From positions 1 through 64,000 of the forward strand of contig NZ_KB894432.1 in the NCBI RefSeq assembly GCF_000374445.1: 64,000 nt of DNA. Direction: 5' to 3'. This stretch comes from Actinokineospora enzanensis DSM 44649 (GTDB lineage: Bacteria; Actinomycetota; Actinomycetes; Mycobacteriales; Pseudonocardiaceae). The notes beneath the pieces are model-generated. The model was given only the letters and a program-made list of their open reading frames with translations, was not told the DNA's origin and made no database searches. Position 1 is the first letter of the stretch. Every line of letters begins with the position of its first letter. Position numbers and translations under genes: made by a program. Positions 16,552 through 24,788 of this stretch are shown here, piece after piece.

Positions 16552-17312
16552 GCACCGTGCGGCCGGTACTGGATTTCCACGCCCGGCTCGCGCCCCGGCC
16601 CGGCGCGGCCGACGACCTGCTGTCCACCATGGACGCCTGCGGGATCGGCCGTGCCGGGGTGGCGGCGGGCGGGGTGGTCGGGCTGGACGCGCTGTCGCGC
16701 CTGCTCGTCGTCGGCGGACACGTCACCGACGACGCCGACAACGACGCCGTGCTCGCCGCGTGCTCGGCCGCCGGAGGGCGGTTGGTGCCGTACTTCTTCG
16801 CCAACCCGCACCGGGGGATCGAGCACTACACGACGCGCGCGGCGGAGTTCCGGGCCGTGGAGATCTCGCCCGCCGTCCACGGCGTCCCGCTCAACGACTC
16901 GCGGGTGCACGCGCTCGTGGAGGTGGCGCGCGTGCACCGGCACCCCGTCTACACCGTCTGCCTGTCGCGGCCGGGCGCGGGCGTGGCCGACCTGGTCGCG
17001 CTGGCGCGGGCACACCGCGAGGTCACCTTCGTGCTCGGCCACCTCGGCGTGGGGCTGATCGACACCTACGCGGTCGACCTGGTCGCGGCGAGCCCCAACG
17101 TGCTGGTGGAGACGTCCGGCGCGTTCGGTTTCACGGTGCGGGTCGCGCTGGAACGGCTCGGCCCGGACCGGCTGCTGTTCGCCGCCGAGCACCCGTTGCA
17201 GCACCCGTCGGTCGAGCTGGCCAAGTACGCCGCGCTCGACCTCGCCGCCGACACCTGGGAACGGATCGCCTGGCACAACGCCACCCGATTGCTCGGAGAG
17301 GATTTGCCATGA
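16548..17312 (+). CDS. Divergent amidohydrolase-2 family protein, candidate heterocycle-forming enzyme
   Basis: A 254-residue TIM-barrel protein of the amidohydrolase-2 (ACMSD-like) family. The canonical N-terminal HxH metal motif is degenerate (DFHAR, residues 9-13, second His replaced by Arg). The barrel His in FVLGHLG is present, but the final Asp position reads AAEHPLQHP. Such divergent members occur in benzoxazole clusters (nataxazole NatAM, A33853 type), where they promote ring closure from an ester or amide of two aminohydroxybenzoates. The GTG at 16548 overlaps the griH stop as GTGA; GTG at 16557 is an alternative with better spacing from GGAG. It is coupled by ATGA to the ligase gene, supporting a joint role. 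Confidence 0.8.
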   Translation: MSTVRPVLDFHARLAPRPGAADDLLSTMDACGIGRAGVAAGGVVGLDALSRLLVVGGHVTDDADNDAVLAACSAAGGRLVPYFFANPHRGIEHYTTRAAEFRAVEISPAVHGVPLNDSRVHALVEVARVHRHPVYTVCLSRPGAGVADLVALARAHREVTFVLGHLGVGLIDTYAVDLVAASPNVLVETSGAFGFTVRVALERLGPDRLLFAAEHPLQHPSVELAKYAALDLAADTWERIAWHNATRLLGEDLP

Positions 17313-18628
17313 CCCTCGAACTGACCCGTGCGGCGCTGCCGCAGATCGGGCAGTGGGCCAGCACCGACGAATTATCCGACCTGCAGGACCGGCAGCTGCC
17401 CGAGCTGCTCCGATGGGCGGCCCGCTCGCCGTTCTACCGGGCCCGGCTCGGCGCCACGCACCCGAGCACCCGCGCGGAGTTCGAGTCGCTGGCCCCGACC
17501 ACCAAGCAGGACCTGCGGGACAACTACCCGTTCGGCATGCTCGCGGTGGACCGGGCGGACCTGGCCACCTATCACGAGTCGAGCGGCACGGCGGGCTCGC
17601 CGACGCCCTCGTATTACACCGAGCGGGACTGGACCGACCTGGCCGAGCGGTACGCCCGCAAGTGGATCGGCATCACGCCAGCGGACGTGTTCCTGGTCCG
17701 CACCCCGTATGCGCTCATGATCACCGGTCACCTGGCCCAGGCCGCCGCCCGGCTGCGCGGCGCTACCGTGGTGCCCGGCGACAACCGCTCGCTGGCCATG
17801 CCGTACTCGCGGGTCGTGCGCGTGCTGCACGACCTGGGTGTCACGCTGACCTGGTCGATGCCCACCGAGACGTTGATCTGGGCCGCCGCCGCGCGCGCCG
17901 CCGGGCACGAGCCCGGCCGCGACTTCCCGGCCCTGCGCGCGTTGTTCGTCGGCGGCGAGCCGCTCAGCCCCGCCCGCCGCGCGCGGATCAGCGAGATCTG
18001 GGGCGTGCCGGTGATCGAGGAGTACGGCTCCACCGAGACCGGCAGCCTGGCGGGGGAGTGCCCGCACGGCCGCCTGCACCTGTGGGCCGACCGGGCGATC
18101 TTCGAGGTGTACCGGCCGGACACCGGCGACCTCGTGCGCGAGGGCATCGGCCGACTGGTCGTGACCCCGTTGTACCGGGAGGCCATGCCCTTGCTCCGCT
18201 ACGACCTGGCGGACGACGTCGAGGTCAGCTACGCGGATTGCCCCTGCGGTTGGCACCTGCCCACGGTCCGGGTATTCGGACGTGCCGCCTTCGGTCACTC
18301 GGTGGGCTCCGCGAAGATCACTCAGAACAGGCTGGAGGAGCTGGTGTTCGGCCTGCCCGCGTCGTTCGGCGTGCTGTTCTGGCGTGCCCGCGCCGAACGC
18401 GACCGGCTGCGCGTGCAGATCGAGGTCGCCGCCGGGCACCGCGCCGCCGCGACCGCCGCGCTCACCGCCGCGATCCACGTCGAATACGGGGTCCGCGCCG
18501 CGGTCGAGGGTGTCGAACCGGGGACGTTGGTGCCCGAGCGGGTGCTGACCGCGGTGCACGACGTGGTCAAGCCGCGCAGCCTGTTCGGCGCCGACGAGGA
18601 CTGGGGCAAGGCCCTGCTCTACCACTGA
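17309..18628 (+). CDS. Phenylacetate-CoA ligase-like adenylate-forming enzyme
   Basis: A 439-residue PaaK-family acyl-adenylating enzyme. It shows the P-loop-like HESSGTAGSPTPSYYTERDW, a middle FVGGEPLSPARRARISE, the adenine-binding EEYGSTETG, and the late RLVVTPLYREAMPLLRYDLAD leading to a C-terminal AMP-binding lid domain. It should activate an aromatic carboxylate with ATP as acyl-AMP and perhaps acyl-CoA. Between an amidohydrolase and two aminohydroxybenzoate routes it is the obvious coupling enzyme, comparable to NatL2/BomJ-type ligases of benzoxazole pathways. Its ATG overlaps the amidohydrolase stop (ATGA). Codon 22 is TTA (17372-17374). Free CoA versus direct transfer to the partner amine or phenol cannot be told from sequence. 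Confidence 0.88.
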   Translation: MTLELTRAALPQIGQWASTDELSDLQDRQLPELLRWAARSPFYRARLGATHPSTRAEFESLAPTTKQDLRDNYPFGMLAVDRADLATYHESSGTAGSPTPSYYTERDWTDLAERYARKWIGITPADVFLVRTPYALMITGHLAQAAARLRGATVVPGDNRSLAMPYSRVVRVLHDLGVTLTWSMPTETLIWAAAARAAGHEPGRDFPALRALFVGGEPLSPARRARISEIWGVPVIEEYGSTETGSLAGECPHGRLHLWADRAIFEVYRPDTGDLVREGIGRLVVTPLYREAMPLLRYDLADDVEVSYADCPCGWHLPTVRVFGRAAFGHSVGSAKITQNRLEELVFGLPASFGVLFWRARAERDRLRVQIEVAAGHRAAATAALTAAIHVEYGVRAAVEGVEPGTLVPERVLTAVHDVVKPRSLFGADEDWGKALLYH

Positions 18629-18653
18629 CCAGCAGCGACACTCGGAGGACCAG

Positions 18654-19841
18654 ATGAGGGAACCATTGCGCGTCGCCGTGGTGGGCGCGGGCATCGCGGG
18701 GCTCACGATCGCCGCCGCGCTGCGCGCCAACGGGTTGCGCTGCCACGTGTTCGAGCAGACCGGGCACCTGCGCGAGATCGGTGCGGGAATCCAGCTCTCG
18801 CCCAACGGCACCCGCCCGTTACTGCGCCTGGGCCTGGGCCGTCGCCTCGACCAGGTGGCGGTCCGCCCGGACGCGATCGAGGTGCGCGATTGGCAGGGGG
18901 ACCGGTTGGTGGCGCGTACCGAGCTGGGTGCTCGGTGTGTCACGGAGTATGGCGCGCCGTACTACACGGTGCATCGCGCGGACTTGCACCAGGCATTGCT
19001 CGAACTATTGCCCGAGGGCATCCTGCACCTTGGCCGCCGCTGCGTGGGCGTCGTCGAACAGCGCGACGAGGTGGAGCTGAAGTTCGACGACGGCTCCACG
19101 GCCACCGCGGACCTGGTCGTCGGCGCGGACGGCATCCGCTCGGTGGTCCGTTCGCAGCTGGTCGACGACGAGCCCAGGTTCTCCGGGCAGAGCGTGTTCC
19201 GAGCGCTGGTGCCCGCCGACGCGGTCCCGGCCCTGGCGGGTCCACCGCGCGTCCGCATCTGGATGGGCCCCGGCAGACACTGCGTCTGCTACCCGGTCTC
19301 CGGCGGCACCCGCCTCAGCATCGCCGCCAGCGCCCCGGCCGACGACTGGCGCGTCGAGTCCTGGTCCGCCCGCGGCTCCGTGCCGGACCTCCTGGCCGCC
19401 TACCCCGACTGGCACCCCACCGTGCTGGCCCTGCTCGCCGCGCCGACCGAGGTGACCCGCTGGGCCCTGCACGACCGCCCCCCGGTCACCCGCTGGAGCA
19501 GCGAACGCACCACCCTCATCGGCGACGCCGCCCACCCCATGCTGCCCTTCGGCGCGCAGGGCGCGGCCCAGGGCATCGAGGACGCCATCTCCCTCGCCGC
19601 CCACCTGAGAGGCGTGCCCGCGCGCGGAGTCCCGGAGGCCATACGCAAGTACGAGGCGGTCCGTCGCCTGCGCACCGAACGCGTCTACGAGTTCATCCGC
19701 GACAACGAACGAGAACACCACGTCGCAGACCCCACCCATCTCCCCACCCGGGACACCCGCATGCGCGGCGAATGGTCCCTGCGCGCCCGCTCCTGGCTCT
19801 TCGGCCACGACGCCGCGGAGCTGACCACTGAGTCGCGTTGA
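18654..19841 (+). CDS. FAD-dependent monooxygenase (salicylate hydroxylase-like)
   Basis: A 395-residue class A flavin monooxygenase of the NahG/6-hydroxynicotinate hydroxylase type. It has the FAD motif [19 protein letters not shown] at residues about 7-25, the [13 protein letters not shown] motif, and [20 protein letters not shown] late in the chain, without the thioredoxin-like tail of the other hydroxylase in this cluster. Members hydroxylate ortho to a phenol, often with decarboxylation. CGGAGGA sits 6 bases before the ATG. Codon 56 is TTA (18819-18821). Twenty-five bases separate it from the ligase gene, so it is in the same operon. Possible substrate: 3-hydroxyanthranilate, 3,4-AHBA or the coupled product. 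Confidence 0.88.
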   Translation: MREPLRVAVVGAGIAGLTIAAALRANGLRCHVFEQTGHLREIGAGIQLSPNGTRPLLRLGLGRRLDQVAVRPDAIEVRDWQGDRLVARTELGARCVTEYGAPYYTVHRADLHQALLELLPEGILHLGRRCVGVVEQRDEVELKFDDGSTATADLVVGADGIRSVVRSQLVDDEPRFSGQSVFRALVPADAVPALAGPPRVRIWMGPGRHCVCYPVSGGTRLSIAASAPADDWRVESWSARGSVPDLLAAYPDWHPTVLALLAAPTEVTRWALHDRPPVTRWSSERTTLIGDAAHPMLPFGAQGAAQGIEDAISLAAHLRGVPARGVPEAIRKYEAVRRLRTERVYEFIRDNEREHHVADPTHLPTRDTRMRGEWSLRARSWLFGHDAAELTTESR

Positions 19842-20045
19842 GTCGCCGTAGTCCAGGGGTGCGGAAGAGGTGTGGATGGACTGTTGTGGGTGAGTCGGCC
19901 GGGTCGGTGGTCGACGAAGTTGCTTCCGCGTCGGAGTCGTTGCGCCGCCAGGCATGAAGGCGAACGAGTCCCAGAACCGCGGATGGCATGGCGGGGTTGC
20001 GACCCCGATGGGGGACGGCAGTAGGAAACCGAATGAGGAGGGGTA

Positions 20046-20819
20046 ATGCAGGACCTCGGTTTAGGGGGAAAGGTCGCGCTGGTCACCGGGGCGGCGCAGG
20101 GGATCGGGGCGGCGGTCGCGCGCGCGTTGGCCGCCAACGGGGCCGCGGTCGCGGCCGTCGATTCCAATGTGGACGGCCTCAAGGCGTTGGCGCGCGACGA
20201 GGACGCCGTCCGGGCGTACCCGGCGGACGTGCGGGACAGCGCCGCCGTGGACGCCGTCGTCGAGCAGGCCGAGCGCGAGCTGGGGGCGCTGGACATCCTG
20301 GTCAACGTCGCCGGTGTGCTGCGGATGGGGCCGGTGGTCGAGTTCGCCGACACCGACTGGAAGACCGTGTTCGACGTCAACACCAGCGGCGTCTTCCACG
20401 TCTCGCGCGCCGTCGCCCGGCGCATGGTCGCGCGCGGGACCGGCGCGATCGTCACCGTCGCGTCCAACGCGTCCGGGGTGCCGCGCATGCACATGGCCGC
20501 GTACGCCGCGTCCAAGGCCGCCTCGACCATGTTCACCAAGTGTCTCGGCCTGGAGCTGGCCGAGCACGGGATCCGGTGCAACATCGTGTCCCCTGGCTCG
20601 ACCGACACCGCCATGCAGCGTTCCATGTGGACGGATGAGAGCGGGCCGCGGCTGGTCGTCGCCGGTTCGCTTGAGGCTTACCGGTCGGGCATCCCGCTCG
20701 GTCGGATCGCCCAGCCCGGACACATCGCGGACGCCGTGCTGTTCCTGGTGTCGGACCGCGCGGGCCACATCACCCTGCACGACCTGTGCGTCGACGGCGG
20801 CGCCGCGCTCGGCGCCTGA
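20046..20819 (+). CDS. EntA/DhbA-like short-chain dehydrogenase (dihydro-hydroxyanthranilate dehydrogenase)
   Basis: A 257-residue classical [18 protein letters not shown] nucleotide-binding loop, VNVAGVL, catalytic Ser and the YAASK motif ([13 protein letters not shown]). The tail [20 protein letters not shown] and [17 protein letters not shown] is characteristic of 2,3-dihydro-2,3-dihydroxybenzoate dehydrogenases. In this context it should oxidise trans-2,3-dihydro-3-hydroxyanthranilate to 3-hydroxyanthranilate. The ribosome site GAGGAGGGG lies just before the ATG. Codon 6 is TTA (20061-20063). It follows a 204-bp gap after the hydroxylase gene that could hold a second promoter, and is 12 bp before the isochorismatase gene. 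Confidence 0.9.
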   Translation: MQDLGLGGKVALVTGAAQGIGAAVARALAANGAAVAAVDSNVDGLKALARDEDAVRAYPADVRDSAAVDAVVEQAERELGALDILVNVAGVLRMGPVVEFADTDWKTVFDVNTSGVFHVSRAVARRMVARGTGAIVTVASNASGVPRMHMAAYAASKAASTMFTKCLGLELAEHGIRCNIVSPGSTDTAMQRSMWTDESGPRLVVAGSLEAYRSGIPLGRIAQPGHIADAVLFLVSDRAGHITLHDLCVDGGAALGA

Positions 20820-20831
20820 GGAGTGTCCACA

Positions 20832-21485
20832 ATGGCCATACAGCCGATAGACCCGTACCCGATGCCGGTCGAGGCCGACCTGCCCGCAGGCCGGGTGTCC
20901 TGGCGGCCCGACCCCCGGCGCGCCGTGCTGTTGGTGCACGACATGCAGCGCTACTTCGTCGCACCGTTCGACGCGGACCGGGAACCGCGCAGCACGTTGG
21001 TACGCAACCTGGTCCGGCTCCGCGCCGCCGCGATCGCCCTCGGCATCCCGGTGGTCTACACCGCGCAGCCGGGCGGCATGGACCCGGCCCAACGCGGCCT
21101 GCTGAACGACTTCTGGGGACCGGGCATGACCACCGCGCCCGCCGACCGTCGGATCATCGACGCGCTCACCCCGGGCCCGGCCGACGTGGTCCTGACCAAG
21201 TGGCGCTACAGCGCCTTCCACCGCAGCGACCTCGCCGACCGCCTCGCCACGTGGCACCGCGACCAACTCCTGATCACCGGTGTCTACGCGCACGTGGGCT
21301 GTCTGACCACCGCGGGCGACGCGTTCGCCCTTGACATCCGACCGTTCCTGCTCGCCGACGCCCTGGCCGACTTCTCCCGGGCCGACCACGACCAGGCCCT
21401 CACCCACGGCGCCCGCACCTGCGCCGCGGTCACCACCACCGCCCGCGCCCTGTCCGACCTCGGGGCGCACCGAGCGGCGGCCTAG
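20832..21485 (+). CDS. phzD: PhzD/EntB-type isochorismatase
   Basis: A 217-residue isochorismatase-fold hydrolase. It carries the catalytic Asp in LLVHDMQRYFV, the Lys in LTKWRYSAF and the signature GVYAHVGCLTTAGDAFALDI. PhzD hydrolyses ADIC to trans-2,3-dihydro-3-hydroxyanthranilate, and EntB-type enzymes act on isochorismate. With the PhzE-like synthase in the cluster and no isochorismate synthase seen, ADIC is the expected substrate. There is no C-terminal aryl carrier domain, unlike EntB. The ATG at 20832 has GAGGAG about 8 bases upstream; a GTG at 20823 overlaps that ribosome site and is less likely. It is the last gene of the rightward operon. Confidence 0.9.
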   Translation: MAIQPIDPYPMPVEADLPAGRVSWRPDPRRAVLLVHDMQRYFVAPFDADREPRSTLVRNLVRLRAAAIALGIPVVYTAQPGGMDPAQRGLLNDFWGPGMTTAPADRRIIDALTPGPADVVLTKWRYSAFHRSDLADRLATWHRDQLLITGVYAHVGCLTTAGDAFALDIRPFLLADALADFSRADHDQALTHGARTCAAVTTTARALSDLGAHRAAA

Positions 21486-21577
21486 CGCACCACCGGCGCC
21501 TCGGGCCCGGTAGCAGGAGTGCCGACCGGCGGCGGTCGTGGGTTCGCCCGCGGCCGCCGTCAGGTCCGTGGCGTGGG

Positions 21578-22444
21578 TCAGCCTGCCTTGTGGCCGATGC
21601 CCGCGAGGATCGTCGAGTGGGCGGGGGTGTCGAACTCGTCGTCCTTCTCGTCCGGCAGCACGTGTTCCGGGTGCCAGGACGGCGTCCACGTCAGACCCGG
21701 CTCCACCAAGGCGAAATCGCCGAACAGGGCCGTGATGTCCGCGTGGTTGCGCCAGATCACGTTGTTGCCGGACTGGTCGTAGAAGTCCTTCAACGTCCCC
21801 AGCTTGTCGCCCAGCTCCTCCGGCACCCCCTGGTCCGTCAGGTGCGACAGCGCCAGGTACGACCCGCCCGGCAACAGGTCCCGGTAGCGCGCCACCGAGA
21901 TCGGCCCGATGTCCTCGCCGGTGCGCGGGTCCGGTTGGTGGACGTGCAGGACCGCGATGATCAGCAGGGCGATCGGCTTGTCCAGGTCGATCACGCCGGT
22001 GTCGGCGATCTCCGCCCACAGCTTGTCCGGGTCGCGCAGGTCCGCGGTCACCACCGTGTGCCGGGTCGGGTCGCCGGAGTTCTCCAGTAGTACCCGGGAC
22101 TGCGCGACCGCCACCGGGTCGTTGTCCACGTACACCACGCGGGTGCCGACGGGGGCGGCCGACTCGGCTATCTGGTGGGTGTTGCCCATCGTGGGCACGC
22201 CGGAGCCGATGTCCACGAACTGGCGGACGCCCAGGCCCACCAGGTGGCGGACGGCGCGGCGGAGGAACTGGCGGTTGGCGCGGGCGATCGAGCGCAGCAA
22301 CGGGATCCGGACCAGGACGCGGTCGGCGAACTCGCGGTCCACCGCCCAGTTCGCGTCGCCGCCGAGCAGGTAGTCGTAGACGCGGGCCACGCTGGGGCGT
22401 TCCAGGTCCACCGGGCGCGACTGGTACGGGTCTTCCTCGCTCAC
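21578..22444 (-). CDS. SAV2177/DUF574-family SAM-dependent methyltransferase
   Basis: A 288-residue protein of the abundant actinobacterial SAV2177 (DUF574) family: N-terminal RPSVARVYDYLLGGDANWAVD, the SAM-binding FVDIGSGVPTMGNTHQIA, and VVYVDNDPVAV. Substrates of this family are largely unknown. The GTG at 22444 has GAGGAG 6 bases upstream. The gene is convergent with the isochorismatase gene, so it is probably outside the metabolite operon, although such genes do occur at cluster borders. Confidence 0.85.
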   Translation of the reverse strand: MSEEDPYQSRPVDLERPSVARVYDYLLGGDANWAVDREFADRVLVRIPLLRSIARANRQFLRRAVRHLVGLGVRQFVDIGSGVPTMGNTHQIAESAAPVGTRVVYVDNDPVAVAQSRVLLENSGDPTRHTVVTADLRDPDKLWAEIADTGVIDLDKPIALLIIAVLHVHQPDPRTGEDIGPISVARYRDLLPGGSYLALSHLTDQGVPEELGDKLGTLKDFYDQSGNNVIWRNHADITALFGDFALVEPGLTWTPSWHPEHVLPDEKDDEFDTPAHSTILAGIGHKAG

Positions 22445-22515
22445 GGTCCGCTCCTCGCCGGTTTCAAGATCGACGGACAGGATAGCCGGCCGGGCCGGTC
22501 GCGGGTATCCGACCT

Positions 22516-23358
22516 TCAGGTGGCATCCCGGCGTGCCTCGCGGACTCGCCGTAGCCACTCGATGGTCTGGACCCCGTCCAGCGCGGTCGCCCAGATCTCG
22601 TCGAACCAGGTGCGGTACCGGGAGATCTGGTCGGGCTTGTTCAGGTAGGTGGCCTCGTCGGCGCCCTCGACGTAGACGAACGAGTCGTCGTCCGGGCCGT
22701 CCATGACGGTGAAGTCGGTGGCGGGCACCGAACCGGCCTGGTGGTAGAGCAGCACGCGCACCTCCGTGTGCGGGTTGTCCGCCAGGAACCGCAGCATGTG
22801 CTCCACCGCGTCCAGCGCGACGGTGCGGCCGAACCCGATCGTCCGCCACACCGCGGCCTCGCTGAGCACGTAGCGGTAGCTGCCGCCCGGGTTGTCGGCC
22901 ACCGCGGCGCCGCGCTCGCGGCGGGCGGTGATCAGCGCCTCCAAGTTCTCCTCGTCGCTCCTGCCGTTGCGCGGCAGGAACATCTTGAGCACGTAGGGTT
23001 CGCCCTGCAGCGGCCCGGGGATGGACTCCCCGTGCCACGCGCACAATCGGCTCGCCCGGCGCTCGGCTTCCTTGTACTGGGTGAACCATTCCGCCACCTG
23101 GGGGCCGGACCGGACGGTCTCCCGCGCGATCCGGTGCAGCTCCCGCATCTCCGCGGCCGAGTCCGCAGGCACGGCCAGCACCCGGATGATCCCCTCAAGG
23201 TCGTCGTCCACGATCTTCGTGGTCTGCGCCTCGATCTTGTGGATCTTGGGCTGGCTGCACCCGAGGTGCTCGGCGAGGGTGGCCTGGTTCATCCCGTTGG
23301 CCTGCCGGGCGGCCCGGATCAGCTTGCCCAGCCGCTTGCGCTCGGTGCTCACCGGCAC
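22516..23358 (-). CDS. XRE-family regulator with DUF5753 domain
   Basis: A 280-residue helix-turn-helix protein: RLGKLIRAARQANGMNQATL starts an XRE-type HTH with SQPKIHKIEA as recognition region, followed by a DUF5753 domain of about 180 residues (WFTQYKEAERRASRLCAWHG, and the central FGRTVALDAVEHMLRFL). These WhiJ/BldB-neighbourhood regulators are typical of filamentous actinobacteria and are usually encoded beside a DUF397 protein, as here. The start is one of two nearby GTGs (23358 or 23352). A role in developmental or metabolite control is plausible by family. Confidence 0.88.
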   Translation of the reverse strand: MPVSTERKRLGKLIRAARQANGMNQATLAEHLGCSQPKIHKIEAQTTKIVDDDLEGIIRVLAVPADSAAEMRELHRIARETVRSGPQVAEWFTQYKEAERRASRLCAWHGESIPGPLQGEPYVLKMFLPRNGRSDEENLEALITARRERGAAVADNPGGSYRYVLSEAAVWRTIGFGRTVALDAVEHMLRFLADNPHTEVRVLLYHQAGSVPATDFTVMDGPDDDSFVYVEGADEATYLNKPDQISRYRTWFDEIWATALDGVQTIEWLRRVREARRDAT

Positions 23359-23391
23359 CGCCGGATGCCGGTGAGCACGCGAAACCCGCCG

Positions 23392-23595
23392 CTACGCGCG
23401 GAGAACGGACACGAAGCCCGCCCAGCGGTCCGGTGCGAACACCAGGGCGCGCGCGTCCGGTCGCTTGCTGTCGCGGACGCCGACGGCCGACCCGGCCACG
23501 CGCACTTCCACGCAGTTGCCCCCGTTGGGGCCACAACGGGACGAACGCCGCCAGGGTGTCGCGGGCGGGGTGAGGGGCGGAACACGGTTGCGCAT
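23392..23595 (-). CDS. DUF397 family small protein
   Basis: A 67-residue protein with the family core WRRSSRCGPNGGNCVEVRVAG, then VGVRDSKRPDARALVFAPDRWAGFV. DUF397 proteins pair with XRE/DUF5753 regulators and may act as antagonists or partners. It is encoded 33 bp upstream of the regulator on the same strand, forming a two-gene unit. Confidence 0.88.
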   Translation of the reverse strand: MRNRVPPLTPPATPWRRSSRCGPNGGNCVEVRVAGSAVGVRDSKRPDARALVFAPDRWAGFVSVLRA

Positions 23596-23844
23596 GGGAA
23601 CCCCCGAGCGGTCGTGGACATCGCTAGTGTGATTATTACCCTTCCGTCCAGCACCGCACTACGAATCGGATTCGGAGCACGCACCGCCGATGGATGAACA
23701 TCCGCCTGGCGTGGTGACATCGCCGCCGTTCCCGCCCTTCCCTGTGCCGAACCCACGTGGTGGGGCATACATACCTCAGATCTCCGGCGTGGCGCCGGGG
23801 GTTGTCGGACTCCGCCGCGGCAGACCCGGGCCCGGTGAGGCCTG

Positions 23845-24363
23845 GTGAGCCCGGGTCCCACCCCTTTACGCGGAGAACGACGGGCCAGGTTGGCCCGGGA
23901 GCTCGCGGGCGCCTTCGGCGCGGGCGAGACGATCCCGGGACTGGCGGCGACGACCGGCCGGTCACCCGGCCTGGTGCGCCGATTACTGGAGGAGGCCAAC
24001 GTGGTCGCCCCCGCCTGGCCCGCCTGTCTGGGAATTTCCCAGCAGCGGCTGGCGGAGGTGTTGGCCGAACGCTACCGGCGCGGCGCGTCGATGCAGGCGC
24101 TGTCCGAGGAGAGCGGCATCGACCGGCGGGTGGTGCGCAGGCTGCTGGAGCAGCAGGACGCCGCCCCGGCGCCGCGGCAGGCCTCGTCCGCGTTGCGGCC
24201 CACCGATCTCGTCGAGCTCTACGACGGCGGGCGGAGCCTGCGGCAGCTGGCCGAGCAGACCGGCCTCTCCTACGCCAAGGTGCGCGACACGCTGCTGGCG
24301 GCGGGGATCACCCTGCGCTCGCGGGGCAACCCGGCCGCCCGCCACGCCGGGCGTGACAGCTGA
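23845..24363 (+). CDS. Small protein with three tandem helix-turn-helix repeats
   Basis: A 172-residue product with three similar segments, roughly TIPGLAATTGRSPGLVRRLL, SMQALSEESGIDRRVVRRLL and SLRQLAEQTGLSYAKVRDTL, each the length of a helix-turn-helix. It is predicted cytoplasmic and basic, so a small DNA-binding protein is likely. The start is a GTG at 23845 without a clear ribosome site. A TTA codon lies at 23983-23985. Its last 94 bases overlap a predicted gene on the other strand. No specific family name is recognised. Confidence 0.6.
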   Translation: MSPGPTPLRGERRARLARELAGAFGAGETIPGLAATTGRSPGLVRRLLEEANVVAPAWPACLGISQQRLAEVLAERYRRGASMQALSEESGIDRRVVRRLLEQQDAAPAPRQASSALRPTDLVELYDGGRSLRQLAEQTGLSYAKVRDTLLAAGITLRSRGNPAARHAGRDS

Positions 24364-24788
24364 GCCTCGTCCGGCCGTCGGGGCAGCGGGACGACCGTGG
24401 GCCACGGCCGCTCCGGTGGCGGGACGGGCGTGGGCGGCGGTGCCGGGGTGGCGACCGCGGGCGCGAGCAGCGCGCAGGCCAGCGCGAGCCCGCCGACACT
24501 GGCGGTCAGGCGCGCCAGCCAGACCGGCGCGAGCACCGAGGCGAGCAGCCACGCGCCCGCGGCCAGGAGTGCCAACGCCAGCACAGTGAGCACCACGCGG
24601 GCGGCGGGTCGGCGTCCGCGCGGGCTCGCGCGGTGGCGCCCGGCCGTCATCGGGCCGCGGAAGAGCACCACGCACCACACCGCCGAGCCCGGTTCCCGTG
24701 CGGTCGGCGGCAGAACGACCGGATCAGGTGACCGCGTGACCGGTTGTCGCGGTGGCGGCACCTCGTTGTGCGGATCTACGATCTCCAA
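24270..24788 (-). CDS. Hypothetical membrane protein with two transmembrane helices
   Basis: A 172-residue reading frame with two adjacent hydrophobic stretches (RVVLTVLALALLAAGAWLLA and ASVGGLALACALLAPAVA) flanked by proline- and arginine-rich tails. A near-perfect AGGAGG at about 24798-24803 lies 10 bases before the TTG at 24788. The 3-prime end overlaps the convergent HTH gene by 94 bp, which is unusual, so one of the two may end earlier or not be expressed. Function unknown. Confidence 0.45.
   Translation of the reverse strand: MEIVDPHNEVPPPRQPVTRSPDPVVLPPTAREPGSAVWCVVLFRGPMTAGRHRASPRGRRPAARVVLTVLALALLAAGAWLLASVLAPVWLARLTASVGGLALACALLAPAVATPAPPPTPVPPPERPWPTVVPLPRRPDEAQLSRPAWRAAGLPRERRVIPAASSVSRTLA

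Noticed and set aside
20046-21485. Siderophore-type 2,3-dihydroxybenzoate pathway from the EntA/EntB-like pair
   Set aside because: No isochorismate synthase, aryl carrier domain or NRPS gene is present, while a PhzE-like ADIC synthase is; 3-hydroxyanthranilate fits better.
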